DNA of 64,000 bases, from assembly GCF_001638985.1 (NCBI RefSeq), contig NW_017265161.1:545544-609543 (forward strand). The letters are read 5' to 3'. Below are positions 21,553-32,628 of the stretch, in pieces (the stretch's first letter is position 1; the number at the start of each line of letters is the position of its first letter). The position numbers and the translations under genes are program-made. The notes beneath the pieces were generated by a model. The model worked only from the letters and a program-made list of their open reading frames with translations. It did not search any database and was not told where the DNA came from. Origin of the DNA: Phycomyces blakesleeanus NRRL 1555(-). Lineage: Eukaryota; Mucoromycota; Mucoromycetes; Mucorales; Phycomycetaceae.

Positions 21553-22459
21553 ATGGCCAATTTGCAAATCGGCAACATGCAGGGATTGCCAACTGAGCTT
21601 ACCTCATTCCTGACAACATTGCAGGCACAAATCATGAATGTGCAAAACAGAACCGACCAGTTGGAGCGACTTGCAGCAGAGAATGCAAGATTAACCACTG
21701 AATTGGATCAAGCTAGAACAACAATTGCTAATCTGCAGAAGCAATTAGGATTCCAGAGTGCACCTGAAAAAAAACTTTTCACAAATTTCACTTTCGAACC
21801 CAGCCAGCGCAGTAGGTGCTCCTGACAAAAACAAAGAACCAGGTCTGGAAGCCTCCACTTGGGCTAGTAAAGCCAGTGTTTCTCTTTCTGTAACTGCATC
21901 AAAAATGTCTGCTGTTCCCTCTGCTCGCCATATTGCAGCTTCTGTTCGTATGTTTGCTCTTCCTTCTGGTCCTTCAGGTTATGAATATGTTTATATTCCA
22001 AGATCAAGACGCCTTAAGCACAAAGAAGTCCGTTCCTCTCTCCGCACTCTTGGGGTAGATTCTTCTCGACTTTTGGACATTAACTTCCCAGCCAGAGGTG
22101 TCATTGGCATCCTTGTTCATGTCCAGTATGCTGATACATTTAAGGCCAAACTGACAACTGCTTCTGTTGAGATTTTGGACGCATTTGATCCACTTGATCC
22201 TGATAATGTTGCTGATTCTAAGTATGCATCTCTGTACACTCATGAACTTGCCAACACTGCTGCCATGCTTCACCATGATAGATGTCTCCAAGCCCTACAG
22301 TTCTTGCGCCCACACGTTGCTATCCCAGTTGGTCACTTCTTTTTTGAGGAAGGGTGGATCAGTGAAGATGAAATACCAACACGTACTACTCTTACCAATG
22401 CTACTGGCGGGTCTTTGTTCAAATGTCAGCGCAGCTCATCAGTCACTATGTCTGAATGA
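21553..22459 (+). pseudogene. LINE L1a ORF1 (coiled-coil nucleic-acid-binding type), frameshifted
   Basis: Starts MANLQIGNMQGLPTELTSFL, followed by a leucine-rich heptad region (RTDQLERLAAENARLTTELD), a likely coiled coil for trimer formation. Then comes a globular part with YEYVYIPRSRRLKHKEVRSS and FPARGVIGILVHVQY. Eight A residues near 21766-21774, against seven in the copy at 39687, shift the frame by one, so the intact product would need correction or slippage. The last codons MSE-TGA overlap the ORF2 start (ATGA, 22456-22459). Known: LINE ORF1 proteins package the RNA. The start at 21553 is chosen because the homologous ATG exists in both copies and upstream frames differ. Confidence 0.75.
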
Positions 22460-25400
22460 GTAATCTCAATATCGGATTATGGAATGCCAATGGCCTGCAA
22501 CCCAGAGCCATTCAAGATACCCTTCAACACTGTCAGTCCTTACATATGCTCTTCATTACAGAAACATGGCTTCTCTCTCCCTCACATCTTCCCACATCAT
22601 GGTCACAAATTCACTTGTATGGGTCTCCTGTAGCTGGCACCTATAGGGGCTCTATGGGTGTTTCTGTTCTCATATCATCTCACTGTCCTTATGCCGTCAC
22701 TCAAATACCTATGCCCTCCAAATATGCTCTGGCTGTCAAAATTGGCTCACTCAGAATTGTATGCTTATATCTTCCACCAAATATGCCCACTCATGATGTC
22801 CTACATGTACTCTCTTCCATTCCTTTAACACATGATACCATTCTTTGTGGAGACTTCAATGCAAGACTTGGCTCTGTTACTGGTGACTATGCATCAAATT
22901 CTCATGGACTGGCACTATGTTCTTGGATAGAAGAGAGATCTCTATCAGTTGTAAATGCAGATCTTGCACCTTGCATACCAACATATATTTCTTTCCGCAA
23001 CAATTATGAAATCAGCAGTATTATTGACCTCTTTATAACTAATATGCCACTCATCAATCCTTCTCTTCATATTGCTACTGACTTGTCTCTTGGATCAGAT
23101 CATTGCCTTTTATCACTTTCCTTTACCTATGATCTACAGCACTCTACCAATATGCCACCACCATTACGCAAGACATGGAACCTCTCACGCCTCAATGAAC
23201 CTGATGTCCATGCTCTTTATGCTCATACCTTCAATCAAAACTCGACCTCCCTCCTTTCCACCTTGCAAGACATTGTACAGAATCCACCACTCACTAGACC
23301 CAACATTGATGCTATCACTGATGAGTTCAATTCACTCATTTATGACTCATTAAATAGCTCAATTGGACATCGACCCTCTCGCCCAAATCATTGGAAATCC
23401 TTCTGGAATGCAGCTTTGCAAACAGCAGCAGATCGTCGTAACCAATGTTACAAAAAATGGCGCCTAGCAATAGGTATTGACAAAGTTGTTTGGTGGACTA
23501 AACACAAGCATGCACAGGCCGAATTCCGATCTCAGGTTCAGCAAGCAAAACGTCAGTCTTGGCATGTCTTTTGTCAGTCTATGGAACGTGACTTCAGCAA
23601 AGCAACATCAAAGATAAAGCAGTTAAAACGCCGTAGACAGCCGCAACATACTTTCCAGCATGATGATGGACCAGCCGTAGCAGCAGCAACAATGTGTGAC
23701 TATTTGGCAACAGTATATAGTGGACATATACTTCCAGCAACCCGACCACCAGCACCAATGACCACTTGTAACAGTGTGCCTTTTGCCTCTGATGACTCTC
23801 CCTTTACCTCACCAATTGTAGAGGAATTCATGCAATTTATGCCTAACCGCAAGGCACCAGGACCAGACCATATCAGAGCTGAAATGCTAAAACCTGTAAA
23901 AACATATGTCTCACTCATTCTTACTTTATTATTTACAGTTTGCTGGCAATGGTCATATGTTCCAAGTTTGTGGCGCCAAGCCCAGGTCTTCCCAATCTTC
24001 AAGAAGGGTAGTCCAACTGACCCGGCAAACTACCGACCAATCTCCTTGACTTCTGTACTGCGTAAGCTTTTTGAGATGTGTATAGCCCCCCAGTTACACA
24101 AGTACTCTCCTCCTTTGGATGTGGCTCAAGGTGGTTTTCGTCCTCGCCGTGGTGCTTTGGATCAAGCTCTCTGTCTCCATGATCTGATGAAAGCCTATTA
24201 TCACCATCATAAGCACTACCCTGTTGTTGCATTTCTGGATATCAAGGCTGCCTATGATACAGTAGATCGACGAATCATCTGGCACGCTTCACAACAACGT
24301 GGCACTCCACCAGCCCTTTTGGGCCTCTTAGTTAACATGTTTGACAATGTCTCCATCTCTGTCCTTCTGGATAACTTTTCTTCACACTCGTTCTCACCTG
24401 CCACTGGGGTTCTCCAAGGTTCTGTCCTCAGTCCACATCTGTATTCAATATATATCAACTCCCTGCCCCCATTGCTCTGCACAGTTGCTCACTCACAAAC
24501 TACAACCCATGTTCCATCACCCTCTCCTACCTCATTGGATGCATATAATGCTCTTCTTGCTCCTTCAGGTGTAGATGGCTTTGGACATATTCATTTCTCA
24601 ACACCCATCAATTCTCTGCTCTTTGCCGACGATGTAGCTATTTTTGGTTCTCTTTCAGACGTTCAGGCCATGCTAGACCTTGCTGCAGACCACTCTTTTA
24701 CTCTTGGATATCGATGGAGCCCCACCAAATGTGAAGTTATATATCCCAAAACACGTGCAAGCTCGCCAGTTTCTCTTCTTTTATATGGTCAAGTTCTCCC
24801 TGCCACTGACCTGTTTATTTATCTGGGTGTTCCTTTTGCCAATAAGGGTATTTCTTCCAAGTCCATTGCCACTCATAGACGTTCTGGTACACTTGCTACA
24901 ATGGCAACCCTAAACTCTGTTGGTGCTTGTTGTTCTGGTTTTTCTCTGCTGCTCAGTTCACGATTGTATAAGACCTTTGTCCGCCCAAAGTTTGAATATG
25001 GTTTGGCAATCTCCACTCTACTGAAACAAGATATCAAAGTGCTGGAGTCCATTCAAGATAAGTGTCTTTGCATGATTGTTGGGGGGCATGCCACGTCCTC
25101 TACAATTGTGTTAAAGCACATCTGCAATCTGCCAAGTATGAAGTTTCGTGCCGATGCTCTTATGGCCAAGTTCTGTATAAGATCACGCTTTTTGCCAGCC
25201 CAGTGCCTTCTGTCTCTTTTGCACCATCATCATACTGTCTATTCTTCACTTGTCTCCTTGGGAAAAACCCATCTTCTGTCCAATCTCCCTCCAACACTCA
25301 AACTTCGAAGCCCTAGTGCTGTAAAAAATCATTTTGAAAGCATTAGAGAAGCTGGATTTGCAACCTTTCTCCAGTCCAATACGCAAGTTCTCATTCAAGC

Positions 25401-25779
25401 ATGCCGCCCAGTTCTTGGAGTTGATCCAATCTTGTTTTTGCCAGCCTCACGTGTGGAACGTAGCCATTTGATTCGTTGGAGAATGGGGCAGTTACCAGGC
25501 AAACCAAAGGAATGTCCTTGTGGATCAGATCACACCTCACGCCGCCATTTGTTGGATTGCCCACTTGTTCCTATGGCACTATTTGAACAGTTGCCTCAAC
25601 CTGACCAAGATCAGATAAACAGAATTGATTTTGCCATCACATCCTTGCCTTTGTCATCTCAAGAACCGCGACCTGCTTACTGGATACCACTGCTGACTAT
25701 TCTCTGGCACATAGATGTTATATGTAATCCTGATGGTGACTATTCACATGAGACTGAACATGGTGCTCTTTGGATATAA
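22456..25779 (+). CDS. LINE L1a ORF2: AP endonuclease and reverse transcriptase
   Basis: 1107 codons, open throughout. The N-terminal APE-type endonuclease (about 1-235) has LWNANGLQ, FITETWL, GDFNARLGS, IDLFIT and LGSDHCLL, the expected Asn, Glu, Asp-Asn and Ser-Asp-His catalytic landmarks. The reverse transcriptase (about 460-760) has KAPGPDHI, FPIFKKGSPTDPANYRPISL, GFRPRRG, FLDIKAAYDTVDR, GVLQGSVLSPHLY and the catalytic LLFADDVAIFG. The C-terminus has a zinc knuckle, CPCGSDHTSRRHLLDCP. No RNase H is seen. It should nick the tRNA gene and prime reverse transcription there. The start overlaps the ORF1 stop as ATGA, implying coupled termination-reinitiation. Confidence 0.95.
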   Translation: MSNLNIGLWNANGLQPRAIQDTLQHCQSLHMLFITETWLLSPSHLPTSWSQIHLYGSPVAGTYRGSMGVSVLISSHCPYAVTQIPMPSKYALAVKIGSLRIVCLYLPPNMPTHDVLHVLSSIPLTHDTILCGDFNARLGSVTGDYASNSHGLALCSWIEERSLSVVNADLAPCIPTYISFRNNYEISSIIDLFITNMPLINPSLHIATDLSLGSDHCLLSLSFTYDLQHSTNMPPPLRKTWNLSRLNEPDVHALYAHTFNQNSTSLLSTLQDIVQNPPLTRPNIDAITDEFNSLIYDSLNSSIGHRPSRPNHWKSFWNAALQTAADRRNQCYKKWRLAIGIDKVVWWTKHKHAQAEFRSQVQQAKRQSWHVFCQSMERDFSKATSKIKQLKRRRQPQHTFQHDDGPAVAAATMCDYLATVYSGHILPATRPPAPMTTCNSVPFASDDSPFTSPIVEEFMQFMPNRKAPGPDHIRAEMLKPVKTYVSLILTLLFTVCWQWSYVPSLWRQAQVFPIFKKGSPTDPANYRPISLTSVLRKLFEMCIAPQLHKYSPPLDVAQGGFRPRRGALDQALCLHDLMKAYYHHHKHYPVVAFLDIKAAYDTVDRRIIWHASQQRGTPPALLGLLVNMFDNVSISVLLDNFSSHSFSPATGVLQGSVLSPHLYSIYINSLPPLLCTVAHSQTTTHVPSPSPTSLDAYNALLAPSGVDGFGHIHFSTPINSLLFADDVAIFGSLSDVQAMLDLAADHSFTLGYRWSPTKCEVIYPKTRASSPVSLLLYGQVLPATDLFIYLGVPFANKGISSKSIATHRRSGTLATMATLNSVGACCSGFSLLLSSRLYKTFVRPKFEYGLAISTLLKQDIKVLESIQDKCLCMIVGGHATSSTIVLKHICNLPSMKFRADALMAKFCIRSRFLPAQCLLSLLHHHHTVYSSLVSLGKTHLLSNLPPTLKLRSPSAVKNHFESIREAGFATFLQSNTQVLIQACRPVLGVDPILFLPASRVERSHLIRWRMGQLPGKPKECPCGSDHTSRRHLLDCPLVPMALFEQLPQPDQDQINRIDFAITSLPLSSQEPRPAYWIPLLTILWHIDVICNPDGDYSHETEHGALWI

Positions 25780-26114
25780 TTTAGACTTTTTCTTTTCTTT
25801 CATAGCTCTTCACTTTTCATTGTTCTTTACTCCCTTTATCTCTCTTCTTTCTCTTTTGTCCTTTGCTGTCTGAAAAGTTCTTTGTTCTGCAATTCTGTCT
25901 CCTCCCTTTCACTGTTACAACTATTTTCACAGCTGCAAAGTGGAGAGCAGATTCAGCCATTGAAGCTAGTAAGATTTGATCTTCTTTTTCCCCTCTCTTT
26001 TTTTTGTCTTTTGTGATCTCTTGAGACTTTTTTATATATTCTTTTTATACTTTGGAGGCTATATGATCTATAGATCGCCAGCATTATCTCCTTTAATAAA
26101 ATATAATCTTTAAC
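25780..26114 (+). other. LINE L1a 3' untranslated region
   Basis: Pyrimidine-rich, with CTGCAAAGTGGAGAGCAG and GGAGGCTATATGATCTATAG, both repeated in the copy ending at 39670. Presumably the template recognised by the reverse transcriptase. Confidence 0.7.
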
Positions 26115-26130
26115 CTGAGCTAAGCGGGCA
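26115..26130. repeat. LINE target duplication, distal copy (tRNA-Ile)
   Basis: CTGAGCTAAGCGGGCA, identical to 21302-21317. It is also the left flank of the next LINE, as expected if the new LINE inserted between the tRNA and an older one. Confidence 0.9.
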
Positions 26131-26377
26131 GTTCTCTTTCACATAAGCTTTACTTTTTTAAATTTTGGGTTTTTCAAAGTTTATATCCATACAATTCTAT
26201 CATCAATCCATCCAAAATATTGCTTCAACCATTGCATCCATTGTCAAACACGATGTATCTACCCTTCTCACCACCGCATCCATTGTCAAAAAAATTTTTC
26301 CTATCATTCCTGCCATTTTATCACCAATTTTCACTTTTTCTCTGCTGATTGCTGCCCTCTCAAGATCATCGCCAAAC

Positions 26378-27256
26378 ATGTTGCAATTGTTGCCTGCTAA
26401 TTGCATGCAAAGTCTGCCAGCCAAACTTGTGACGTTTTTAACCAGTATGCAGTCACAGTTCAATGCACTTAACAAATGTACAGCACATTTGGAATCTTTT
26501 GCTGTCAAAAATGTCCAACTACATGCTCAATTAGCTAATGTCTGGCAGGAGAATGCCAATCTCTGATCTCAATTGTTGCAAAACAATGTGACTGGTTCTG
26601 TTCCCAGCTCTGCTTCTCTTCCTGCACCCCAGTCAACTGCAGATCTTAGAACTGCAGCCTCCACTTGGGCCACCAAAACAAGCTTGATTCTGCCAGCCAA
26701 GACACCTCGAGTTCCTTCTGCCCACCAGGTTGCTGCCTCTCAAAGACTGTTCTCTGACAAAACTGGTCCTGATGGTTTTAAATATGTTTATATTCCTCGC
26801 TCACGTTGTATTACACACGGTGAAGTGTGCCGCTCTCTCCGCACTCTTGGTGTTGACACCAGTCACCTGTTATATATTAACTTTTCTGCTTGTGGAGTTA
26901 TTAGAATTCTTGTTCATGTGCAGTATCTTGAGGAATTTAATTCCCAATTAGCTAGTGCTAAGGTCTCTCTTGTCAACAACTTTGATCCACTTGACCCTAA
27001 AAATGTTGCTGATCCCAAGTTTGCCAACTTGTCTGTCTCTGGTCTTGAAACCCAGGCTTTGGCTCTCCAAAATGCCCGCTGTATCCAAGCTCTCAAGTTT
27101 TTGCGTTCTCACTTAGTTCTGCCAGTTGCTCACTTCTTTGTCCAGTCAGAATGGATTGGACTTGAGGAAATTCCTGCCCGACCAGTAGCTGAGCACTTTG
27201 GTGATGCTCCAAACAAAAAACGTGCCCTTGATGCTCTCACTGCTATGATTGAATGA
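26378..27256 (+). pseudogene. LINE L1b ORF1, degraded
   Basis: MLQLLPANCMQSLPAKLVTF matches the L1a ORF1 N-terminus and keeps the coiled coil. One TGA at 26564-26566, probably from CGA, interrupts it. The same frame continues through FKYVYIPRSRCITHGEVCRS and EEFNSQLASAKVSLVNNFDP to an ATGA overlap with ORF2. Confidence 0.75.
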
Positions 27257-28806
27257 GTGACCTTTCAATAGGATTGTGGAATGCTAATGGACTTCAACCT
27301 TGTGCAATTAAAGACGTGCTCAACCACTGTCAATCTCTTCATATGCTTTTTATAACGGAAACATGGCTCTTATCCCCAGCCTGTCTTCCAACCTCATGGT
27401 CTCAGTTTCATCTCTATGGATCTCCTGTTGCTGGCAACTACCGTGGATCAATGGGGGTGTCATTGTTAGTCTCTCCTTTCTGTCCTTATGCTGTCACACA
27501 AATACCTATGCCCAACAACTATGCTCTTGCTGTCAAGATTGGTATCCTTCGACTTATATGCCTTTACTTACCACCCTCTATGCCCACTCATGAAGCTCTT
27601 GATATCCTCTCAGCCATTCCTTTAACTGATGATACCATTATATGTGGAGATTTTAATGCACGCCTTGGTTCAGTAACTGGTGACTATGCATCTAACCCTT
27701 GTGGTATAGCTTTAGAGCAATGGCTTGAAGAATGATCTTTAACTGTCCTCAATGGAGCTCTCTCACCATGCACACCTACATACATTTCCTTTTGTAACGA
27801 AGTTGAAATCAGCAGCATCATTGATCTTTTCATCACCAACACCAACTTCACTAACCCTTCTTTACACATTGCAACCGAACTATCTTTAGGCTCTGATCAC
27901 TGACTTCTCTCACTTTCCTTTACTTATGACCTGCAACACTCACCACCAGCACCTCCACCTATGCACCAAACTTGGAATCTGTCACATCTTTATGAAGATA
28001 ATGTCAGATCATTATATGTCACTACCTTTGTCACCAAATCCACCTCCCTTCTCACCACACTGCAAGACCTTGTTCAGAATCCGCCAACTATATGTCCACC
28101 CATTGATGCTCTTACTAACTCTTTTAATATACTCATTTATGACTCTCTTAGTAGCTCGATTGGTTCTTGCTCCCCTAGCCCCTCACATTGGAAATTGTAT
28201 TGGACCCCTGTATTGCAAGCTGCAGCCGACCATAGAGATGGTTATTACAAGCAATGGCGTCAAGCTTGTGGCATTGACAAGATCAATTGGTGGAGCTGGC
28301 ACCAGCATGCACACAAGGAGTTTCGTCAGCAAGTTCAGACAGCAAAGCATTTGTCTTGGCATGCTTTTTGCCACTCAATGAACTTGGATTTCAACAAGGC
28401 CACGTCCAAGATAAAGCAGTTGAAACAGCGCAGGCAACCACAGCACTCATTTCAGCATGATGATGGCCCAGCAGTTGCGACAACAGTTATGTGTGACCAT
28501 CTCGCATCAGCCTATAGTGGACACATACTTCCTGACATTCGACCTTCACCACCACTACTCAACACCTCTCTCATGCCTTTTTCCTCTGTTGACTCGCTAT
28601 TCACCTCACCAGTGGTGGAGACCTGTATACAATTTATGCCTAACTGCAAGGCGCTGGGTTCTGACCACATCCATGCAGAAATGCTAAAGCCCATTTGGTC
28701 TCACATCTCACTTCTTCTTGCCTGTCTTTTTACTATTTGCTGGCAATGGTCATACACCCCTTCTCTCTGGTGCAATGCCCAAGTGTTTCCAATCTTTAAG
28801 AAGGGA
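27253..28806 (+). pseudogene. LINE L1b ORF2, degraded and truncated
   Basis: Endonuclease with LWNANGLQ, FITETWLL and GDFNARLGSVTGDY. Stops at 27733-27735 (L1a has Arg) and at 27901-27903 in the SDHxLLSL motif. The reverse-transcriptase start is present up to WCNAQVFPIFKKG, then CACTA B interrupts it. The catalytic FADD is absent. Confidence 0.85.
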
Positions 28807-28829
28807 CACTGGAAAAATAGGGTAATTTT

Positions 28830-29389
28830 ATCTATGGTGTAGGATACTATTATTTGTGGAGTGGTAGCTTAAATTTCCATCACTTTTGTCTTTTTTATTT
28901 TCGATGGCGATGATAATGCTCAGACTGTTTTATTGGATAAAAAAACGAGTTTACTCTTTTTTGTAAAAAATGTCTGCGAGATTTCGTTTTGGGACTTGTA
29001 ACCATGTCACAGAGTCAATAGTTGTAGAGAACTTAAACCAAATGATATCTTTTTGAGTGAGATAATAAAGCTTTTTATTATTATAATATTTATTTATAAG
29101 TATGATGAGGTTAATGGTCGTGATATTACTACAAATATTTTTGTTGTATATGCTCTACAGCTAATAAAATGTACATGACAACATGTTTTAACAAAAGTGT
29201 GTATTATTGTATTTTAGGATGAGGTAATCAATTACTGTTTAGAGAACTGCCCATTTTAACAACCGGAATAAACTATGTCATTTTGGAAGCTGGTGTAATT
29301 TGGAAAGATATATATTAAATTGTGTTTCTGAACAATTTTCTATTCTTGTCAATTCTAAAGACTTAAAAAATAAAATATACACACACAAT
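28830..29389. other. CACTA B 5' subterminal region with LTR-like relic
   Basis: Around 28975-29100, TGGGACTTGTAACCATGTCA and AATAAAGCTTTTTATT resemble the reversed alpha LTR at 20500-20590 at low identity. Possibly an old LTR inside the element. Otherwise AT-rich. Confidence 0.35.
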
Positions 29390-32300
29390 ATGTTAAACAA
29401 CAACAACAATTCAGAATGCAAGTGCTCTAAATGCTTTTCCAATAGCATGGGATTTGTTTTGGTGTCTACCCAAACACTCAGAAGACATGCACAATAGGAT
29501 ATTGTGAGACAATATCAGTCAGGATCTTCTTGTAAGTTCAAATTTAAGAAAATTATTATTGAGACAATTTTAATTAAATATTTATTTTCATATAATATAG
29601 CCTCAGTTGTAGAAGTAATGTCAAATGACAATGACATGGAGATTAACTTTGAAGACAATGTTGATACCAAAGATCAAGTTGAAGGTATGCATAGTATTTT
29701 TATTAAAGTTTTATAATCGTTTATAATATCTAATAATTTGATTCTTCTTTACTTAACAAAACAGCCGAAGACTTACCTCTTTTTGACATCGATTCCTTGT
29801 TTGATTCTGAAAGCGAAGATGAGGGTGTCATTGAAGCAACCATTTTGGATATTTCTGACAATGAATCTGATGATGTTAGAGGTTAGTACAAAAAGCACAT
29901 ATAAATCAATAAAGTCAACAAGTATTGATTTTTTTTTCAAATAGAACACTTTTCTTCATCCAATATACCAGTCGATCCTACTCATGCTTTCATTGCTTCT
30001 TTTGCTGCCTTCTTCATATCCAAATATGTTGTCAATTCTGGTGGTGCTGTTCTGTTAAAGTTTCTTAACGAAGTATTGGCACACTTTGGACAGTCTTTCC
30101 GTCTTCCCCTCAGTATAAACGGTGTCAACTCTATGACCAGTCTCAGCGACGTGACTCGAGGTGTCCAGCGGTTTGTTGCATGTGGCGATTGTAACAAAGT
30201 ATATGAAGAGTCCGATGTTGTTCCAGAGTGCTGTAATTTTGAGAGACTCTCTGGTAGAGAATGTGGAAACGCTCTTTTCTTTGCAACATCAAGAGCCTTG
30301 ACTATCCCCAAAAAGATCTACATGTATAACTCCATAATCAAAACATTGTCTATCCTTTTTTGCCGCCCTGGATTCGAAGACACCATCAACCATTGGAGAA
30401 TCAGAGTGCAAGTTCCAGGCATGATGTTTGACATTTACGACGGTACGAAGTGGAACAGTCTGAAGGATAGCAATGGTTTACCGTTTGTGAATCATGAGCG
30501 CTCCATAATGCTTACCATGAACATTGATTGGTTTCAACCTTTCGATGAGGTCACTTACTCCTGTGGTGCAATATACCTTTGCATCAATAACTTGCCAAGA
30601 TCGGAATGATACAAGAAGGAGAATGTTGTTCTCGTTGGTCTCATGCCAGGGCCCAAGGAAGCAAAGACAAGTGAGATCAATCACTACCTCTATCCCCTTG
30701 TCATGGAACACAACCAGTTGTATGGTGGTGTAGTGATGCCTACCATACAGTGCTCATCTGGTGCTCTTGTCCGTGCTGCCCTTCTTCTTGTTGCCTGCAA
30801 CATCCCTGCTGCCCATAAGACTTGTGGGTTCATCTCTCATTCAAGCACTTGTGCATGCAATAAGTGCAACCAACAGTTCCCTCGCCTTCCAGACTCCAAT
30901 GCTGTGGACTACTCTGGGTTTGTGTTTTCTGAGTGGGTGTCTCGCACTGATGCTGAAAACCGCTGTGATGCCAAGTTGTGGAGAATGGCCAGCAGTGATG
31001 CACAGAGAAAGAGATTGGAGAGGGAAAATGGTGTCCGATGGTCAGAATTGCATGATCTAGTTTACTTTAACCTCATGGAGTGCACTGTCATCAATCCGAT
31101 GCACAACCTGTACCTTGGAACAGCAAAGAGGATAATAGAGAAATGGAGATCTTCAGGTCTCATCACAGATGCACACTTGGCCAAAATGCAGTTGGATGCT
31201 GACAAGCTTGTATTGCCAGAGGACTACATGCCATTAGAGACAAAGATCGGGCGTGGCTTCCCATTCATGAAGGCTGACAAGTGAAAGTCTTGATGCTTGG
31301 TGTACTCTTCTGTTCTCCTGCGTGGTTGTCTACCTGAAGCTCATCTTGGTAACTGGACAACATTTGTCAATGCATGTCAGTACCTCTCAATGCCAAGCAT
31401 ATTTATGGCTCACCTTGATGAAGCCCATCAATCTTTGGAGGCTTTCTGCAGAAAGTGCAAGAAATTGTATAAAGCCCCATTCCTTTTGCCAAACATGCAT
31501 CTCCATCTTCATCTGTGAGAGACTGTACTGAACTTTGGCCCGGTTTATGGCTATTGGCTTTTTAGTTTCGAAAGATGCAATGGTATCTTGAAAAACTATG
31601 CAACAAATAGAAAACACGGGTTTGAGGAAATCTATATGAAGAAGTACCTTGAAGAAGCATATCAGGGAGATTTTATTCACCAAACTTTGCCAATAATTCG
31701 ACCTGAGCATTCGGCAATCATCCTTGAACTCACTGCATCCACTGCCAATTCCATAGCCACTTCCACTTCCACTGCCATCTCAATTCAATTTGATATCAAT
31801 GCTTTTCTTGATTCTCCTGAGATCAACTTTGATATCTTCAAGAGAAACGAGCCTTTGCCCCCTTCTGCACTTCCTTTAGCTCTAAAGGGGGAGATTTCTA
31901 TGGATGAATCCGAGTATGAGCATTTGTTGGAATACTATTGCAAGACATACAATGATCAAACTCTTGTTCATTATTGTCAGGCTGGTCATTCCAATAATTT
32001 TGTTACCAATCTGATACAGAAGTTTGAATCAATCGATCTTTTCGGGCAAATCTACAAGAGCAAAATGAAGAATCAGCATGGGTCGTTCATGCAAGCCTTG
32101 TTTGAGACAAGTGATGGTAGAAGTATCAAGTCATATGCAGGCCAAATTCAGTACTTCTTTGTCAATACTGCTGCAAACTCGTTTGCTGGTTATGCGAGCC
32201 AGCATGTATTTGCATATATATGATGGTACAAGGAAGTTTTACTTCAGCCTAGAGCAGGAGAAGGAGTTGAGGTGAATGAGGTGGGGTTCGAAGATGACAG

Positions 32301-32406
32301 CATGAACAGCATTCTTCCAGTGCATAGAATCTGCTATCCAGTCGCAGCAGGTGACCACCTTGGTCTAGAAAGCAAAGTTCAGATGTGTGTAGTTCCTTTG
32401 CCATGA
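29390..32406 (+). pseudogene. tnp2-type (CACTA) transposase, copy B
   Basis: Exons 29390-29531 (Cys motif CKCSKCFSNSMG, late His; TAG at 29495-29497), 29603-29684, 29765-29881 (acidic) and from 29945, with GT-AG introns at the same places as copy A. Catalytic landmarks: NIDWFQPF, VACNIPAAHK (the Asp expected in CDIPAAR is Asn, so a lost catalytic residue), NPMHNLYLGT and SFERCNGILK (Glu kept). Stops at 30607-30609, 31282-31284, 31291-31293, 31516-31518 and 32221-32223 are all TGA. Length and landmark order fit tnp2 transposases. This copy is dead as a protein, but its ends are intact, so it could move in trans. Confidence 0.85.
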
Positions 32407-32628
32407 AAAATATATATTTAGATTCAAATACAAAAATAAAACACATATAAAAAAGAAATATTAATTAATACAGACTAATATATATAGCTGCACGTTTATT
32501 TTTTATTATTTCTATAAATTTTTGTTTGTACTTGGCATGCTATACATGCATCTGTATACATCATGCTAATCTATAAACATAAGCAAATAGAAAAAAGACT
32601 CTAAAATAGTTGGCAAGAAAAAAATAAT

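Larger units (their letters stand above)
21318..26114 (+). mobile_element. LINE retrotransposon L1a, full length, at tRNA-Ile
   Basis: 4.8-kb non-LTR element with 5' UTR, ORF1, ORF2 (AP endonuclease plus reverse transcriptase) and a 3' end AATAAAATATAATCTTTAAC without a long poly(A). It is flanked by a perfect 16-bp duplication of the tRNA-Ile 5' end. It is transcribed away from the tRNA. It lies closest to the tRNA and is the best preserved LINE here, consistent with being the younger of the pair. Confidence 0.93.
26131..28806 (+). mobile_element. LINE L1b, older tandem copy, 3'-truncated by CACTA B
   Basis: Starts GTTCTCTTTCACATAAGC, the same 5' end as L1a, directly after the tRNA-derived 16-mer. 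It carries a diverged ORF1 and ORF2 with stops, and ends inside ORF2 after FPIFKKG, where CACTA B begins. Confidence 0.9.

Noticed and set aside
22004..22291. Antisense and alternative-frame ORFs within the LINEs
   Set aside because: They recur in both LINE copies only because the sense ORFs are conserved; no independent motif.
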